Positions 26,866 to 38,325 of a DNA stretch of 64,000 nt are shown piece by piece. The DNA comes from Pogonophryne albipinna (taxonomy: Eukaryota > Chordata > Actinopteri > Perciformes > Artedidraconidae): contig CM053243.1 in NCBI GenBank assembly GCA_028583405.1, positions 34,623,420 to 34,687,419 of the forward strand. Reading direction: 5' to 3'. The notes below the pieces were generated by a model. It was given only the letters and a program-made list of their open reading frames with translations, did not search any database and was not told the DNA's origin. Position 1 is the stretch's first letter, and each line of letters begins with the position of its first letter. A program made the translations under genes and the position numbers.

Positions 26866-28137
26866 CAACTCTCCTGTTATCTCCATCAGAACAACCTTCT
26901 GGATCCGCACCAGTCTGGTTGCAAGGCAGGTCACTCCACAGAAACTGCTTTCATTGCTGTCACTGAGGAACTGCACACTGCCAAAGCAGCATCCATCTCC
27001 TCTGTCATCATCCTGTTGGACCTGTCTGCTGCATTCGACACGGTGAACCATCAGATCCTCCTTTGCACTCTCCAAGAACTTGGAGTTTCAGGTTCTGCAC
27101 TTGCCCTCCTCACCTCATACCTCAAAGACCGTACCTACAGGGTAACTTGGAGAGGGTCCGAGTCCGACCCTTGTCAATTAACTACAGGGGTCCCTCAGGG
27201 CTCTGTTCTTGGTCCCCTCCTCTTCTCCCTGTACACAAACTCGCTCGGATCAGTCATTAGCCCGCATGGTTTTTCATACCACTGCTACGCTGACGACACC
27301 CAATTAATTCTGTCCTTACCCCGCTCAGAGACCCAGGTCGTTGCACGCATCTCTGCTTGTCTAGCTGACATCTCTCAGTGGATGTCTGCTCATCACCTCA
27401 AGCTCAACCTTGACAAGACTGAACTGCTTTTCCTTCCGGGAAAAGATTGTCCCACTCTTGACCTGATGATCAACATCGGCACCTCTGTTGTTTCCCCGAC
27501 TCAGACTGCAAGGAATCTGGGTGTGACCCTAGATAACAACCTGTCCTTCACTGCAAACATTGCTGCTACAACCCGCTGCTGCAGATACACGCTTTACAAC
27601 ATCAGGAGGATACGTCCCCAGCTGACCCAGAAAGCCACGCAGGTTCTGGTCCAGGCTCTCGTCACCTCACGCCTAGACTACTGCAACTCCCTCCTGGCTG
27701 GTCTACCCGCATGTGCCATCCGACCTCTGCAGCTCATCCAGAATGCAGCGGCTCGTCTGGTCTTCAACCTTCCTAAATTTTCCCACACCACTCCGCTCCT
27801 CCGCTCCCTTCACTGGCTTCCGGTAACGGCTAGAATCCACTTCAAGACAATGGTACTTGCGTACCATGCTACGAATGGATCTGGCCCTTCCTACATCCAG
27901 GACATGGTTAAACTGTACACCCCAGCGCGTGCACTACGCTCTGCATCAGCAAAACGACTCGCTGCACCCTCGCTGCGAGGGGGACCCAAGTTCCCATCAG
28001 CAAAAACACGTGGGTTTGCTATCCTGGCTCCAAAATGGTGGAATGAGCTCCCCATTGACATCAGGACAGCAGAAAGCTTACACACCTTCCGGCGCAGACT
28101 GAAAACTCATCTCTTTCGACTCCACTTCGAGCGATAG
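26866..28137 (+). pseudogene. L2 LINE reverse transcriptase C-terminal half
   Basis: This is the downstream part of the LINE polyprotein, open through 28137. Reverse transcriptase motifs are clear: FDTVNH (motif A, near 27034), GVPQGSVLGPLL (motif B) and YADDTQL (motif C, catalytic aspartates). It then shows the L2/CR1-type C-terminal segment (SRLDYCNSLLAGLP, LHWLPV, WWNELP, TFRRRLKTHLF). The product would copy LINE RNA at a nicked target. It is well preserved, but it is separated from the endonuclease half by the TTAA element and the 24577 frame break, so no full-length protein is expected. A stop codon at 28137 is followed by the 3' UTR and tail. Confidence 0.9.
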
Positions 28138-28343
28138 AATTACTAACAATGAACTGCTAACAGAGCACTTATATACTAATAAAGGACTGGCTTATCTATA
28201 GCCAGTTGAGTAGCACTTGAAATGTTTGGCTCGATGAAACCTGATGTACTTATATGATTCTGTTTTCTTCAAGGTTCCTGGTCGATTGTACTTATTGTAA
28301 GTCGCTTTGGATAAAAGCGTCAGCCAAATGCAATGTAATGTAA

Positions 28344-28560
28344 CAATTAAGAGGATCAACATACTGTCCATAACAATTCAAAAAGCCAATTAATTTATTG
28401 AAGGTTCAAAGGAAAAGGAAGGGAAAAAACGAGTGATGGTTTGAATGCAAGTGTTTTGAGTAAATTAGTCTACTGAGGAACGGGTAGGTCACATGGAAGT
28501 CTGCCCAACAAAAATAAGCAGAACAGCTGGCCTTTTCCCAAAAAACATTAGCCAGTTGCA
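28344..28560. other. short unassigned spacer
   Basis: Between the L2 tail and the next repeat I see no feature. Confidence 0.4.
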
Positions 28561-28579
28561 CAGGGATCTGATACAGACT

Positions 28580-28870
28580 GATACAGATTTGAACACTGTC
28601 CTGACGTCAGGACGGTGGCGCTACGGCTATTGGTCAATTCTCCACCTATCAGGGGAATGAGAGGTTGGGCCACGGCCGGCCATTGTTGCTCGAAAGCGCT
28701 GGAGACGTTGTAGTACATATGCCAGGCCTGTAAGTGGTGCTGTAGTCTGTCACAAAAGCAGCGAAGAAGACTTCCCTTGCAAGGTTGCCATGGTTGCCCT
28801 TCTGTTTATTCTCCGCTGTGGCTCTTTTTCTCCCTCCCCGAGGCAAGCTTTTGCGCCTCCTGCTTTAAAA
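28580..28870 (-). repeat. fragment of a degenerate DNA transposon, inverted copy of 12.7-12.9 kb
   Basis: The reverse complement of about 28680-28830 aligns with 12700-12860: both contain AACAGAAGGGCAACCA, CTTCTTCGCTGCTTTTG, CACTTACAGGC and CATATGTACTACA. The shared part is partly open in one frame (a 65-codon minus frame at 28649-28846), so it may descend from a transposon exon, but I recognise no domain. Confidence 0.5.
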
Positions 28871-28894
28871 CAAATGAATAATGACTCTATATAA

Positions 28895-29040
28895 TCATAT
28901 GTAAGGGATAATGTGCAGCGACGCGGTCATTATGGGGAAACACCGACAGGCCGATCAGGAGCCCGACGCGAAGCGGAGGGATCTAGATCGGCATGAAAGC
29001 ACATTATGCAATGTGCAATGTGCACATTATCCCGCTTATT
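28895..29040 (+). repeat. host repeat interrupted by the palindromic family-A element (left part)
   Basis: The sequence TAAGGGATAATGTGCAGCGA is mirrored by GTGCACATTATCCC at 29020-29033, forming an inverted-repeat structure. The repeat resumes after the insertion at 34077 (GCTTATTACATGGCCAC). The class of this host repeat is not determined. Confidence 0.45.
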
Positions 29041-32000
29041 CAACACACTCTCACTCCATAATCGTCCAGGAGCGACGTTTGGTCAGGGTCCCGTGGCCTG
29101 CAGTTGTGACCAGTGGCGAGCCGTGACTTTTATACCTAGGCCCTCTGACCCCCCCCTTCCCTCAAAGGAAAAAAAGAGATATTACGTCACAGCGTATACT
29201 TCAGCGGAATATCAAAACAGCGACCCGGGGTGCAAAACGCATCAATGACAGCGACCCTCTACCACACAAAACAACACCATTAATATAAACACCTATCATG
29301 ACAGGGCACCCACAGCCAAGTAACAATTACAAATGAATTAAGTCGGCACGGCGGCCCACATTGAAAATGACTTAGGCCTACCTTTAATGATCAAATCACT
29401 TAAACACAAAGTCCATCCTCCTGTCCTTTTGGATGAAGCACTTGCGGGTCATGCAGCTGATCCTTTGCCACTCCAGTTTATCATTGTAGGCTAACTCAAT
29501 CTTGAAAATGACTCGGTTAATAATTCGCAACGATGTCATCACTATCACTGAAGTGAGCCATCATGAACAAACTTATGCTAATCATAAATCTATCCATCAT
29601 AAATCTATCGATTAGATTTATGATTCGAAAATAATAAAAGTAGGGTAGACAAAACGTGCATTTATCTAACAGGTAAACCCTGGTAATCACCTTTTTTCCA
29701 GCTATTTTCCAAAATCCTATGGAGAAATCTCATTGCTTTCTGTCGAGGGAATCCGAGCGAAGCTTACTTCCGGGTTTTAGGACGCGTCACTCCACCACTT
29801 GCTTAGAACTCACAGCGGGCGGAACTTGTCATAAAGTCCGCGAAAATAAAGCCCGCCCATTTAGAGGGAAGATATGATTGGTCAATTGTACTGTCATTTG
29901 ACATTACGCTCTCGTTGAGTTACTATAGCTGGCCCTCTGTGAATGTAGAGAGGGACCAACAAGCTCTCCCGTCTTCACAGTAACTCGCAGAGACGGCATT
30001 TAACCCTTCACATTCCAACAGAAACTGAACAGGCAGATTCGAAGGATTTATTTCTTTGGAAATATTATTTTAAATACAATTAAATCAAGTTATTTTGGTA
30101 AAACTAATGAAAAATGTAACAACAAAAAAATATAAAAAATAATATTTAAAAAAAAATGTTTTCAAATATTATTTTTTATAATATCTTAGGCCCTCACAGA
30201 GGGCCTAGAGGGCCCTGACGGCTCGCCACTGGTTGTGACGCTCCTAGGCTCCTTCAGCTTCATAAAGGGACGCAAATAGCTTTCAACTGATTGCAATGTA
30301 TTCCCATCTGCGGCGGGATTTGACGCTCATGGAAGCACGGCATTCGTTTGTGTCGGCTGCCCTTAAAGGCAATGTGAGCGTCCATTCCCATTGGATAACG
30401 GAGAATTGTACACCCGGAAGTAAGTATTCCCCTTACTGTCGATTGATTTTACAGTGATATCTGCACTACTCATCGACTAAAAAACACCAGATTATCCTTG
30501 TTAATTACACAACATTGATTGGTTTAAATTGTGTGCAATGACACTACCCAGAATCCCCAGCTATCGTTTAGGACTACACCATGTGCTCTGTTTGACAAAC
30601 CCTGTGATTAGTTCTCAAGCTCTGTGATTGGTTGACCTCCAACTGCATTCCATATGAAAAAAAAACGTTTCGTAAAAGATAAAATCATACTTTATTCAGC
30701 AGTGCTTGCTTTACTCTTTGAAAGTCATCACATGAATGCATTGTAATAAATGGTTCGGCTGCATTAAATATATTACACATCTGTCGTAGTTCTTTATTTT
30801 TATTTATCTACAGAGATCGGGCTCAGAATAGACCGGAAACTATTATTTTACCGTTCAGTTTGAATTTCACAATAAAGTTAGTAATATTTTGTTTTGATAT
30901 TATTGTTTTTTATTAACTACTAGACCGCTGGGTCATGTTAAGACCATCTTTTCTGTGTTGCTGTGGTTTTTTTCCATCGCTTTTGTGTTACAAATATCAA
31001 AACAATAACTAAATATATCCGTCGTAAACTAAACCAGAAACAGCAGTACATTTTATTTTGTTAACACTGTAAACTTGACAGCTTTTTAACCCAAACCACC
31101 TACTGGTTAAAGCACGTTATTACACGTTTAGAGTAATGCAATGCAGGTAGATTGTGTTGCTTTTTAATGACTGTTTAAAATGCCTTTTTCTTAATGTATT
31201 TTATTATTATTAACTACTTGTTACTTGTTGCTAGGGACGCTGCTATCGATATTATTTCTGTTATGTTGTGTAACTGTTTAATGGTGTTATCTTTATTGCT
31301 ACCCCCTTCCCCGTCAATGTATAGTGTTGGTCCACAGCGGAAACGTATTAGTTTAACAAAATCCGCATCTAAAATTGTGGCATAGATAGCCTACGTTATT
31401 TTCCCCTGTGCAATTCTCCATTTACTCAACAATAACACATAATTATCCTTGTGTTTATTTATTTGTTTGATTAATAAACACAAGTTGGAGTCCGTTAGGA
31501 CCGAGGGTCGGAGCAGCTCATTTGCTTTAGAGAATATTACACCCGGAAGTAAGTATTCTCTTCGCTTCGCTTGACAAACCCTGTGATAGTCCTCAAGCTC
31601 TGTGATTGGAGAGTGTGCTCCGAGGGTTACGCCGAGCGTCGAACAGCACTTGAAATGGGATGGAACCACGGCAGACTGTCCAAAACTGGATTTGAACGGG
31701 TCCACCCCGTCCCCCACTCCCCCACCCCGTCCCCAGAACTACACATGCTGGCTATTGTGTTTCGCAACATGTTCTCTATCTATGGCACGTCTCTACTGGG
31801 AGTTGTAGTTTTAAAAGACGTTTTCGTATTTCCCATAATAAGAAGTTGCCAGTATTAAACTGTGTACATCCCTGGAGGTTTAGGGGATAGAAAACACTCA
31901 CATTTAAAACATATAATTAATAAATGGGTGAAAATTGCTTGGGCCCATAATGGGCAGCATTAATATATACCCACATGACAGCTAAGGTCAGAAGAGCTTT

Positions 32001-34076
32001 ATTTAACAGCTGGTCTTATGTTTGTGACCCCTCCTGTTGATAACATTACATTACATTAATTGATAAGCCTGAAACATGCACTTGTCAAGGTTCAGAGGCA
32101 CATTTTGCAAATATGGCAGTAGCCATCGATCAGCTTACGATAAGATATACTTTATTGATCCCAAGTTGGAAACAATTGCGTTACATCAGCATGTGTAACA
32201 GTTAAATATGCAGTGGTGTTTATTTGTAAATCATTTAGTATAATCACACAAATTCTGTGTTTTATATTTAACAATTCTGTGTTCTTTATTTATTGATTGT
32301 TCAATACCTGACAAGGCCGGAGATGAAATATCTACATACATCTTATAAGAGTATAATACATATGTATAATATCAGTTAAAATCAGTGCTTCAACATAGTT
32401 AACATTGCTGGAGGTATGCACAAATATTGATAGATGTCTTGTAATGCACTATTGAGGAACCTGCGACCCAAGTTTTTCATTCAATGCATAACTACACTAG
32501 TTTGTGAATATGATATGTCAATAAACCTTAGAAAATCTTGAAATCTTGAAAGGGATGTGCAAAATAGTCATTGTATACAGTCTTTAATTAACTATTAGTA
32601 GAGAATAACGAGTAATGAATATACTTTATAGGGATCCTATTAATATCTAATAATAAAAATAATGAAATTCAATAACATGCTTTAACCACTAGGTGTCCCT
32701 ATATATCAGCTGTGCACCGTTATGGTGTAAATACAGCCTATCTACCAATTGGATCAAATATAAAAGTCAGCCGAATTAGTGTTGATACTGCAAGGAGACG
32801 TATTGTGTGAAAAGAAATGTAAGATGTTGTTTAATTACTGATATATTTATGGTCCACGTCACGTTTTCAGTTTTGGTGGCAGTTTCTCATGTTTGTCTAG
32901 AAGTCTTCTCATCAGGGCTCTATAAATAGAGAACTACGGCAGATATGTAATATTTAATGCAGCCGAACCGTGTATTACAATGCCGTTATGTGATGACTTT
33001 CAAAGAGAAAAGCAAGCACACTCGGAATAAAGTATTATTTTTTTTTTTTAAATGTTTTCGGTCTGTTTCCACTATTTGTTAATGACGATGTGCTGTGAGA
33101 TGTGAGACTGGAATTGCACAGGGGAAAATAACGTATCTTTAGATGCGGATTTTGTTAAACTAATACGTTTGCGTTGTGGACCAACACTATACATTGACGG
33201 GGAAGGGGGTAGCAATAAAGATAACACCATTAAACAGTTACACAACATAACAGAAATAATATCGATAGCAGCGTCCCTAGCACCCACCTTGGTAACAATG
33301 AAAACGTTCTATGGACGCAATTTCCTGAAGTAATCTTCGTAATAACTAGCAAACTAAAGATCATGTACATCCACTGCACACATAATCTGAAATAACAACT
33401 CATATTTCTCGCATCAAATGACATCAAAACGCATTTTAATGACCAAACTAACTTTAAAATAGGCATTTTCCACCGAGAATAAAACAAAGTTCGGCCATGT
33501 TTTTTTTTTCTGCAGGGAGAAATTTGAAGATCACGTGACATAGACGCCAGCCATTGGAATGAATTGTGAAAAAAAACGGGGTTTGTTAAACAGAGCACAT
33601 GGTTTGGTCCTAAACGATAGCTGGGGATTCTGGGTAGTGTCTTCTGCCATCCTTTACTCCGAAAAAATATTTGTTTCTCCGAATCGAAGGGGAAAAATAC
33701 AAAAGCATTGCACACAATTTAAACCAATCAATGTTGTGTAATTAACAAGGATAATCTGGTGTTTTTTAGTCGATGAGTAGTGCAGATATCACTGTAAAAT
33801 CAATCCACAGTAAGGGGAATACTTACTTCCGGGTGTACAATTCTCCGTTATCCAATGGGAATGGACGCTCACATTGCCTTTAAGGGCAGCCGACACAAAC
33901 GAATGCCGTGCTTCCATGAGCGTCAAATCCCGCCGCAGATGGGAATACATTGAAATCAGTTGAAAGCTATTTGCGTCCCTTTATGAAGCTGATGGAGCCT
34001 AGGAGCGTCACAACTGCACGCCACGGGACCCTGACCAAACGTCGCTCCTGGACGATTATGGAGTGAGAGTGTGTTG
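29041..34076. mobile_element. 5-kb palindromic family-A DNA element with target duplication
   Basis: The termini are inverted repeats: CAACACACTCTCACTCCATA at the left, and its reverse complement ends the element at 34076. A seven-base direct duplication GCTTATT flanks it (29034-29040, 34077-34083). Inverted similarity extends inward for hundreds of bases: 30.24-30.60 kb pairs with 33.55-34.01 kb, and 31.23-31.40 kb pairs with 33.11-33.28 kb. A 1.12-kb hAT MITE (29111-30231) is nested near the left end. Modules in the middle match the other family-A copies. No transposase domain is seen. The seven-base duplication does not by itself settle the superfamily. Confidence 0.75.
29111..30231. mobile_element. 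hAT MITE nested in the family-A element
   Basis: The ends CAGTGGCGAGCCGT and its inverted copy ACGGCTCGCCACTG are perfect over 14 bp. An eight-base duplication GTTGTGAC flanks it (29103-29110, 30232-30239). The opposite arm of the host palindrome near 34005 reads straight through with one copy of this target, so the insertion postdates the palindrome. Both subterminal regions contain TAGGCCCTC-type motifs. The interior is AT-rich with no transposase frame. Confidence 0.92.
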
Positions 34077-34439
34077 GCTTATTACATGGCCACATTCTCG
34101 ACAAAGTAACGACATGACTTCCAATATTAATTGAGATGCTTTTATGGATTTAGAAAATGATTTTATTGATTTAAAAAATTGTTGTATGTATTGATTTAAA
34201 TTGACATGCATCCGCTAAGAAAAGTAGTCCGTTGTTACTGTTTGAACTAGCGTAGCAACGGCAGGAACTGCTTCGATAGTGTTTTTGAGGAGCTTTTTGA
34301 TTACAGATTTGAAAACATCGTTGCTTGCTTTAAAAGTAGCACAATTCATTATGTCAAACCTTGGAAAGATATCCCTGCCCTAATGCCAAAGTAACTGGCA
34401 ACTGAATATGTGTCGCCGTTTGATGTCTATGTCTGCGCT

Positions 34440-34763
34440 GCGTAAAAAGGAGGGTTTCTGCCCCATTACTTCTCTTCTTACTTCTATAAGAATAAAACAC
34501 GGTGGACGGAGATCTCTTTTTCTCCCCGTCTTCTCCCCGCTGCAGCCTAGCAGCTGATCTCAGAGCATGCTCCCCTCTCCTGCAGGGGGGCGTGGTCAGC
34601 TGCAGCTCACAGAATCAGCCCCCTGCAAAAACAGCGCTGGAAAGAGCGAAATGAGGCATGGCTAAAATGCAGGATCTTTTTGGTATTTTGAAACTATATT
34701 TATATACTTTATATAGGTATGGCCCTACAATATATTCTTCAAATATAGCATGATAGGTGTCCT
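34440..34763 (-). mobile_element. TTAA-type MITE, partial, sister of 22762-23035
   Basis: The right end GCATGATAGGTGTCCT abuts TTAA (34764-34767). The reverse complement of 34.61-34.76 kb aligns with 22.77-22.92 kb. The left boundary is uncertain: the sequence becomes GC-rich (CTGCAGCTCACAG) and I see no matching terminus. Confidence 0.45.
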
Positions 34764-34767
34764 TTAA

Positions 34768-35228
34768 GTTGCACGTGCATTGGTGTGATTACGGAGCAAG
34801 AAAGCGATGCACGTTTACTCGCGTGCGCGATGCGCCGTGTGTTTGTTTTACAAAAAATGGCGAAGCAAATTAAATTGTTTGACTGTGGGGTAAAAGGTTC
34901 GGCCAACCCATCAACATCTCAAACGAATGTTCAAAGTGATTCAACTGATAAAGCGCAAGATGAATCTGAACGAAAAAGGACATTTGTAAAGTATTGGGAG
35001 GTGAAATATATATTATGCTCCGTTGTGCATTCGCTTCCGGTAAAAGTTCCTTCAAAATAAGAGTCCCGATCTTATTACTACCAAAATAAAAGTGCAAAAC
35101 GAAACTTTACCATGGGAAAATATTAGCATACAAATATAATCACTTCTATAAAAAGGCAACACATTATAAATATAGTTAGACATATTAAAGGTAATTTACA
35201 GCGTTAATAATTAATATCTAATTAACTG
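34768..35228. other. unassigned DNA
   Basis: A 91-codon open frame (34785-35060) resembles no family that I can name. The sequence around AAAATGGCGAAGCAAATTAA could be an old transposase start, but no zinc-binding or catalytic motif follows. Confidence 0.35.
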
Positions 35229-35815
35229 TGAATCAATCAATCAATCAATGTTTATTTATATATCCCAATATCACAAATGTTACATTTGTCTCAGTGGACT
35301 TCACAGTTTGTACAGAATATATCTGTCCTTAGACCCTCACATCATACAAGGAAAAACTTCCGAAGAAAACCCCACATTTTAAAGGGGAAAATGGGAGAAA
35401 CCTCAGGGGGAGCAACATGAGGAGGGATCCCTCTCCCAGGACGGACAGACGTGCAATAGATGCCGTGTGTAAATCGAAGAGATAATACATTTTACAGCGT
35501 AGGTAGACCAAATGTTTGGAAAGACCAAATGTTTGGAAAGACCAAATGTTTGGAAATGCATGTGTCTATAATAAGAAGATGAATCCACGAGGATGTCAAC
35601 AATCCTGTGGGAGCCATCAGGGAAGTAGTATGATGAGAGTCAGGCAGGACCGCAGAGACTGGTTCAGCCACGACTCGAAGTCCAGCCTCCACTCAGGATC
35701 CCGGCGTAGATATAGACACAGAAAAGAGATTTGGGGGAAGCTGGGTAAATCGGAACATGAGAGTACACAGGTACAGACAGACAGAATGGTTTTCATTGAT
35801 TTAACATTATAAATG
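35229..35815 (+). repeat. teleost retroposon fragment (AATCAATCAATC...TTTATTTATAT type)
   Basis: The segment starts with a short AATC tandem, then TGTTTATTTATATATCCCAA, a CCTTAGACCCTCACAT motif, and AACCTCAGGGGGAGCAACA. This order is a common fish interspersed repeat. I cannot assign it firmly to a LINE or SINE family. A 17-bp tandem (unit with ACCAAATGTTTGGAA) at 35505-35556 interrupts it. No coding capacity. Confidence 0.5.
35505..35556. repeat. 17-bp tandem repeat, three units
   Basis: Three head-to-tail copies of a 17-base unit containing CCAAATGTTTGG, identical by eye. Each unit is itself nearly palindromic. Confidence 0.9.
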
Positions 35816-36878
35816 TAATAGTCTGGCCAACCCAAGACTTCAATGCTGAAAGGCCAATGGATCTATGGTGGGGATCAGCACAAAGGCCAAGAAAACCCAC
35901 ATTTGAAAGGGAGACAACGGATGACCAAGAAACTAGTGATCAACAGAACAACAGCTGCACTACTGGTATTGTGTATAACTGCAATTGAGGGTGGACAAGT
36001 TTACTACCACTTAAGTTTCAAATAATTGTGTTAATTACTTATTGTAAAGCATTTGAACATTCTTTTGTGTCACATGTTCATTATTAAGTTGATGTTAACT
36101 GCATAGTATCTTAATTATTTAAAATACAAGGTGACTAAAAATGGCAACCGTATTTTCCGTTTTGGCAACCAAAAGTTGATGCCTGGTTGCCTGGCAACCC
36201 CTTTTAAAAGTTAACGTTGAGCCCTGAACTGATTGCAATGTATTCCTATCGGCCGCGGTATTTGACGCTCAGGGAAGCACCGCATCCGTCCATGTCAGCT
36301 GCAGTTAAAGGCAATGTGAGCGTCCATTCCCATTGGATGACGGAGAATTTTACACCTGGAAATAAGTATTTTCCTTTCTGTCGATTGATTTTACAGTGAT
36401 ATCTGCACTACTCATCAACTCAAACACACCCGATTATCCTTGTTAATTACACAACATTAATTGGTTTAAATTGTGTACAATGGTTTTGTGTTTTTCCCCT
36501 TCGACTCTGAGAAACAAATAGTTGTATCGGAGTTTAGGATGGCCGAAGACACTACACTACCCAGAATCCTCAGCTATCGTTTGAGACTACACTATGCGCT
36601 TTACTCGACAAACCCGTGATTAGTCCTCAAGCTCTGTGATTGGATGGTGGAGTGGCAGTGCGCAAAGTTTACGCCGAGCGTCAATCAGCGCTTTGAAATG
36701 GAATGAAAACCATCGACAGCACCCCCCCCCCCACCCAGAACTACACATGCTGGCTATATGTGTGTTTCGCAATATGTTCTATGGCGCCTCTCTACTGGGA
36801 GTTGTAGTTTTAAAAGACGTTTTCGTATTTCCCATAATTAGAAGTTGCCAGTATTAAACTGTATACATCCCTGGAGGT

Positions 36879-37175
36879 TTAGGGGATGGGACACACATTG
36901 GTGTCTATATACAAGTGATTGGAATATGATATATTAGAAAAATAATTTGTAAATTGCAGCCAGATTAATGTTGTGGATGTTGTTTCAAAAGTGCAGGTGT
37001 TTAATAGTCTTCTGGCCTGTGGGATGAAACTGTCCCTGAGTCTGGTGGTTTTAGTCCGGATGCTGCGGTACCGCCTGCCAGACGGCAGCAGACAGAACAG
37101 TTTGTGGCTGGGGTGATGAGGGTCTTTTGTAATCCTGAGGGCTTTTTTTAAGGTTAACCTGGTATTTTTACCCAC
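36879..37175 (-). pseudogene. C-terminal fragment of a non-LTR retrotransposon ORF (Rex1-like?)
   Basis: The minus-strand frame contains ITKDPHHPSHKLFCLLPSGR followed by RYRSIRTKTTRLRDSFIPQA and ARRLLN. This C-terminal signature is common in fish non-LTR retrotransposons. I associate it with Rex1/Babar-type elements, without certainty. No reverse transcriptase catalytic motif is present, so the fragment is 5'-truncated. Its upstream and downstream residues are family-A sequence read through by chance. Confidence 0.5.
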
Positions 37176-38325
37176 TACATTTAATGTAGTTACTTTACAG
37201 ATTTGGATTAATGATGTGAAATATAAACAACCCTTAAATCAGACTTTAATTACACCTGTGTAAAATTCAGTGAAGGTGATTGTCAAGTGCAAACAATCAG
37301 GCGAGATATTTGATAGTGGGTGCTTGAAAAGACAAAAAAATTATCTGCAGATCCCTATAAAGCATATTCATTACTCGTTATTCTCTAATAGTTAATTAAA
37401 GACTGTATATAATGGCTATTTTGCACATCCCTTTCAAGATTTCAAGATTTTCAAAGGTTTATTGACATATCATATACACAACTACAGTGTAGTTATGCAA
37501 CGAATGAAAAACATGGGTCACAGGTTCCTCAACAGTGCATTACAAGACATCTATCAATATGTGTATATACCTCCACCATTAAACTGTCATATTCTGCACA
37601 TTTCTTATTCTATCTACATACATCTTATAAGCGTATACTAAATATGTATAATATTGGTTCAAATAAGTGCTTCAACATAGTTAACATTGCAGGAAAGTTG
37701 ATTGTCAAGTCCCAAAACAAACCATGCAATATATTAGAGTTTAAGTACTTTGCTAGTTTGTCTGTTTTGCATATCCTCCTATTAATATCTTTGTACATCT
37801 GGCACTAAATAGTTTTAGTGTAGACATCATTTACAGTATATTCTTGATATTTTTATATTCTCTATTTCTATCATTGACCTCTAATTTCCCCCTAATTTGT
37901 ATGTACTCTTAATATTTAAATGTTTTCTTCAAATATAACACATTCAACAACATATGCAGCAGACCTTAGGCAAGGCACCTTTCAACACAAGGCAATTCAA
38001 AGTGCTTTACAAAAATGAAAGACATTAAGAATAAGGCATTAAAAAACAGTAAAAAAGCAACACAATCTACCTGCATTGCAATTACTCTAAACGTGTAATA
38101 ACGTGCTTTAACCATTAGGTGGTTTGGGTTAATAAACTATCAAGTTTACAGTCTTAACACGATAAAATATACTGCTGTTTCCGGTTTATATATTTTGTTA
38201 TCCACAGACAACCACACATATATTGTTTTGATATTTGTAACACAAACGCGATGGGAAAAACCCACAGCAACACAGAAAAGATGGTCTTAACATGACCCAG
38301 CGGTCTAGTTAATACAAATTAATAA

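Larger units (their letters stand above)
23221..28343 (+). mobile_element. L2-clade LINE, 5'-incomplete, interrupted by a TTAA element
   Basis: The element runs from an endonuclease domain through a reverse transcriptase to a fish-L2-style 3' end (GTCGCTTTGGATAAAAGCGT, then an ATGTAATGTAA tail at 28343). Its left limit is uncertain; coding similarity starts by about 23288. A 2046-bp DNA element (24815-26860) sits in the reverse transcriptase region. A second, reversed and 5'-truncated copy at 38326-40322 lacks that insertion and gives the empty site. Both copies carry frame breaks, so this one looks non-autonomous now. Confidence 0.9.

Noticed and set aside
31194..31385. Open frame shared by both arms of the 5-kb palindrome (also at 33072-33287 on the minus strand)
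   Set aside because: Its conservation follows from the two arms being copies of the same DNA; the peptide has no recognisable motif and the frame differs at the ends.
33230..33715. 161-codon minus-strand open frame
   Set aside because: It runs across family-A repeat arms; the homologous stretches at 440-650 and 31.2-31.4 kb do not preserve it.
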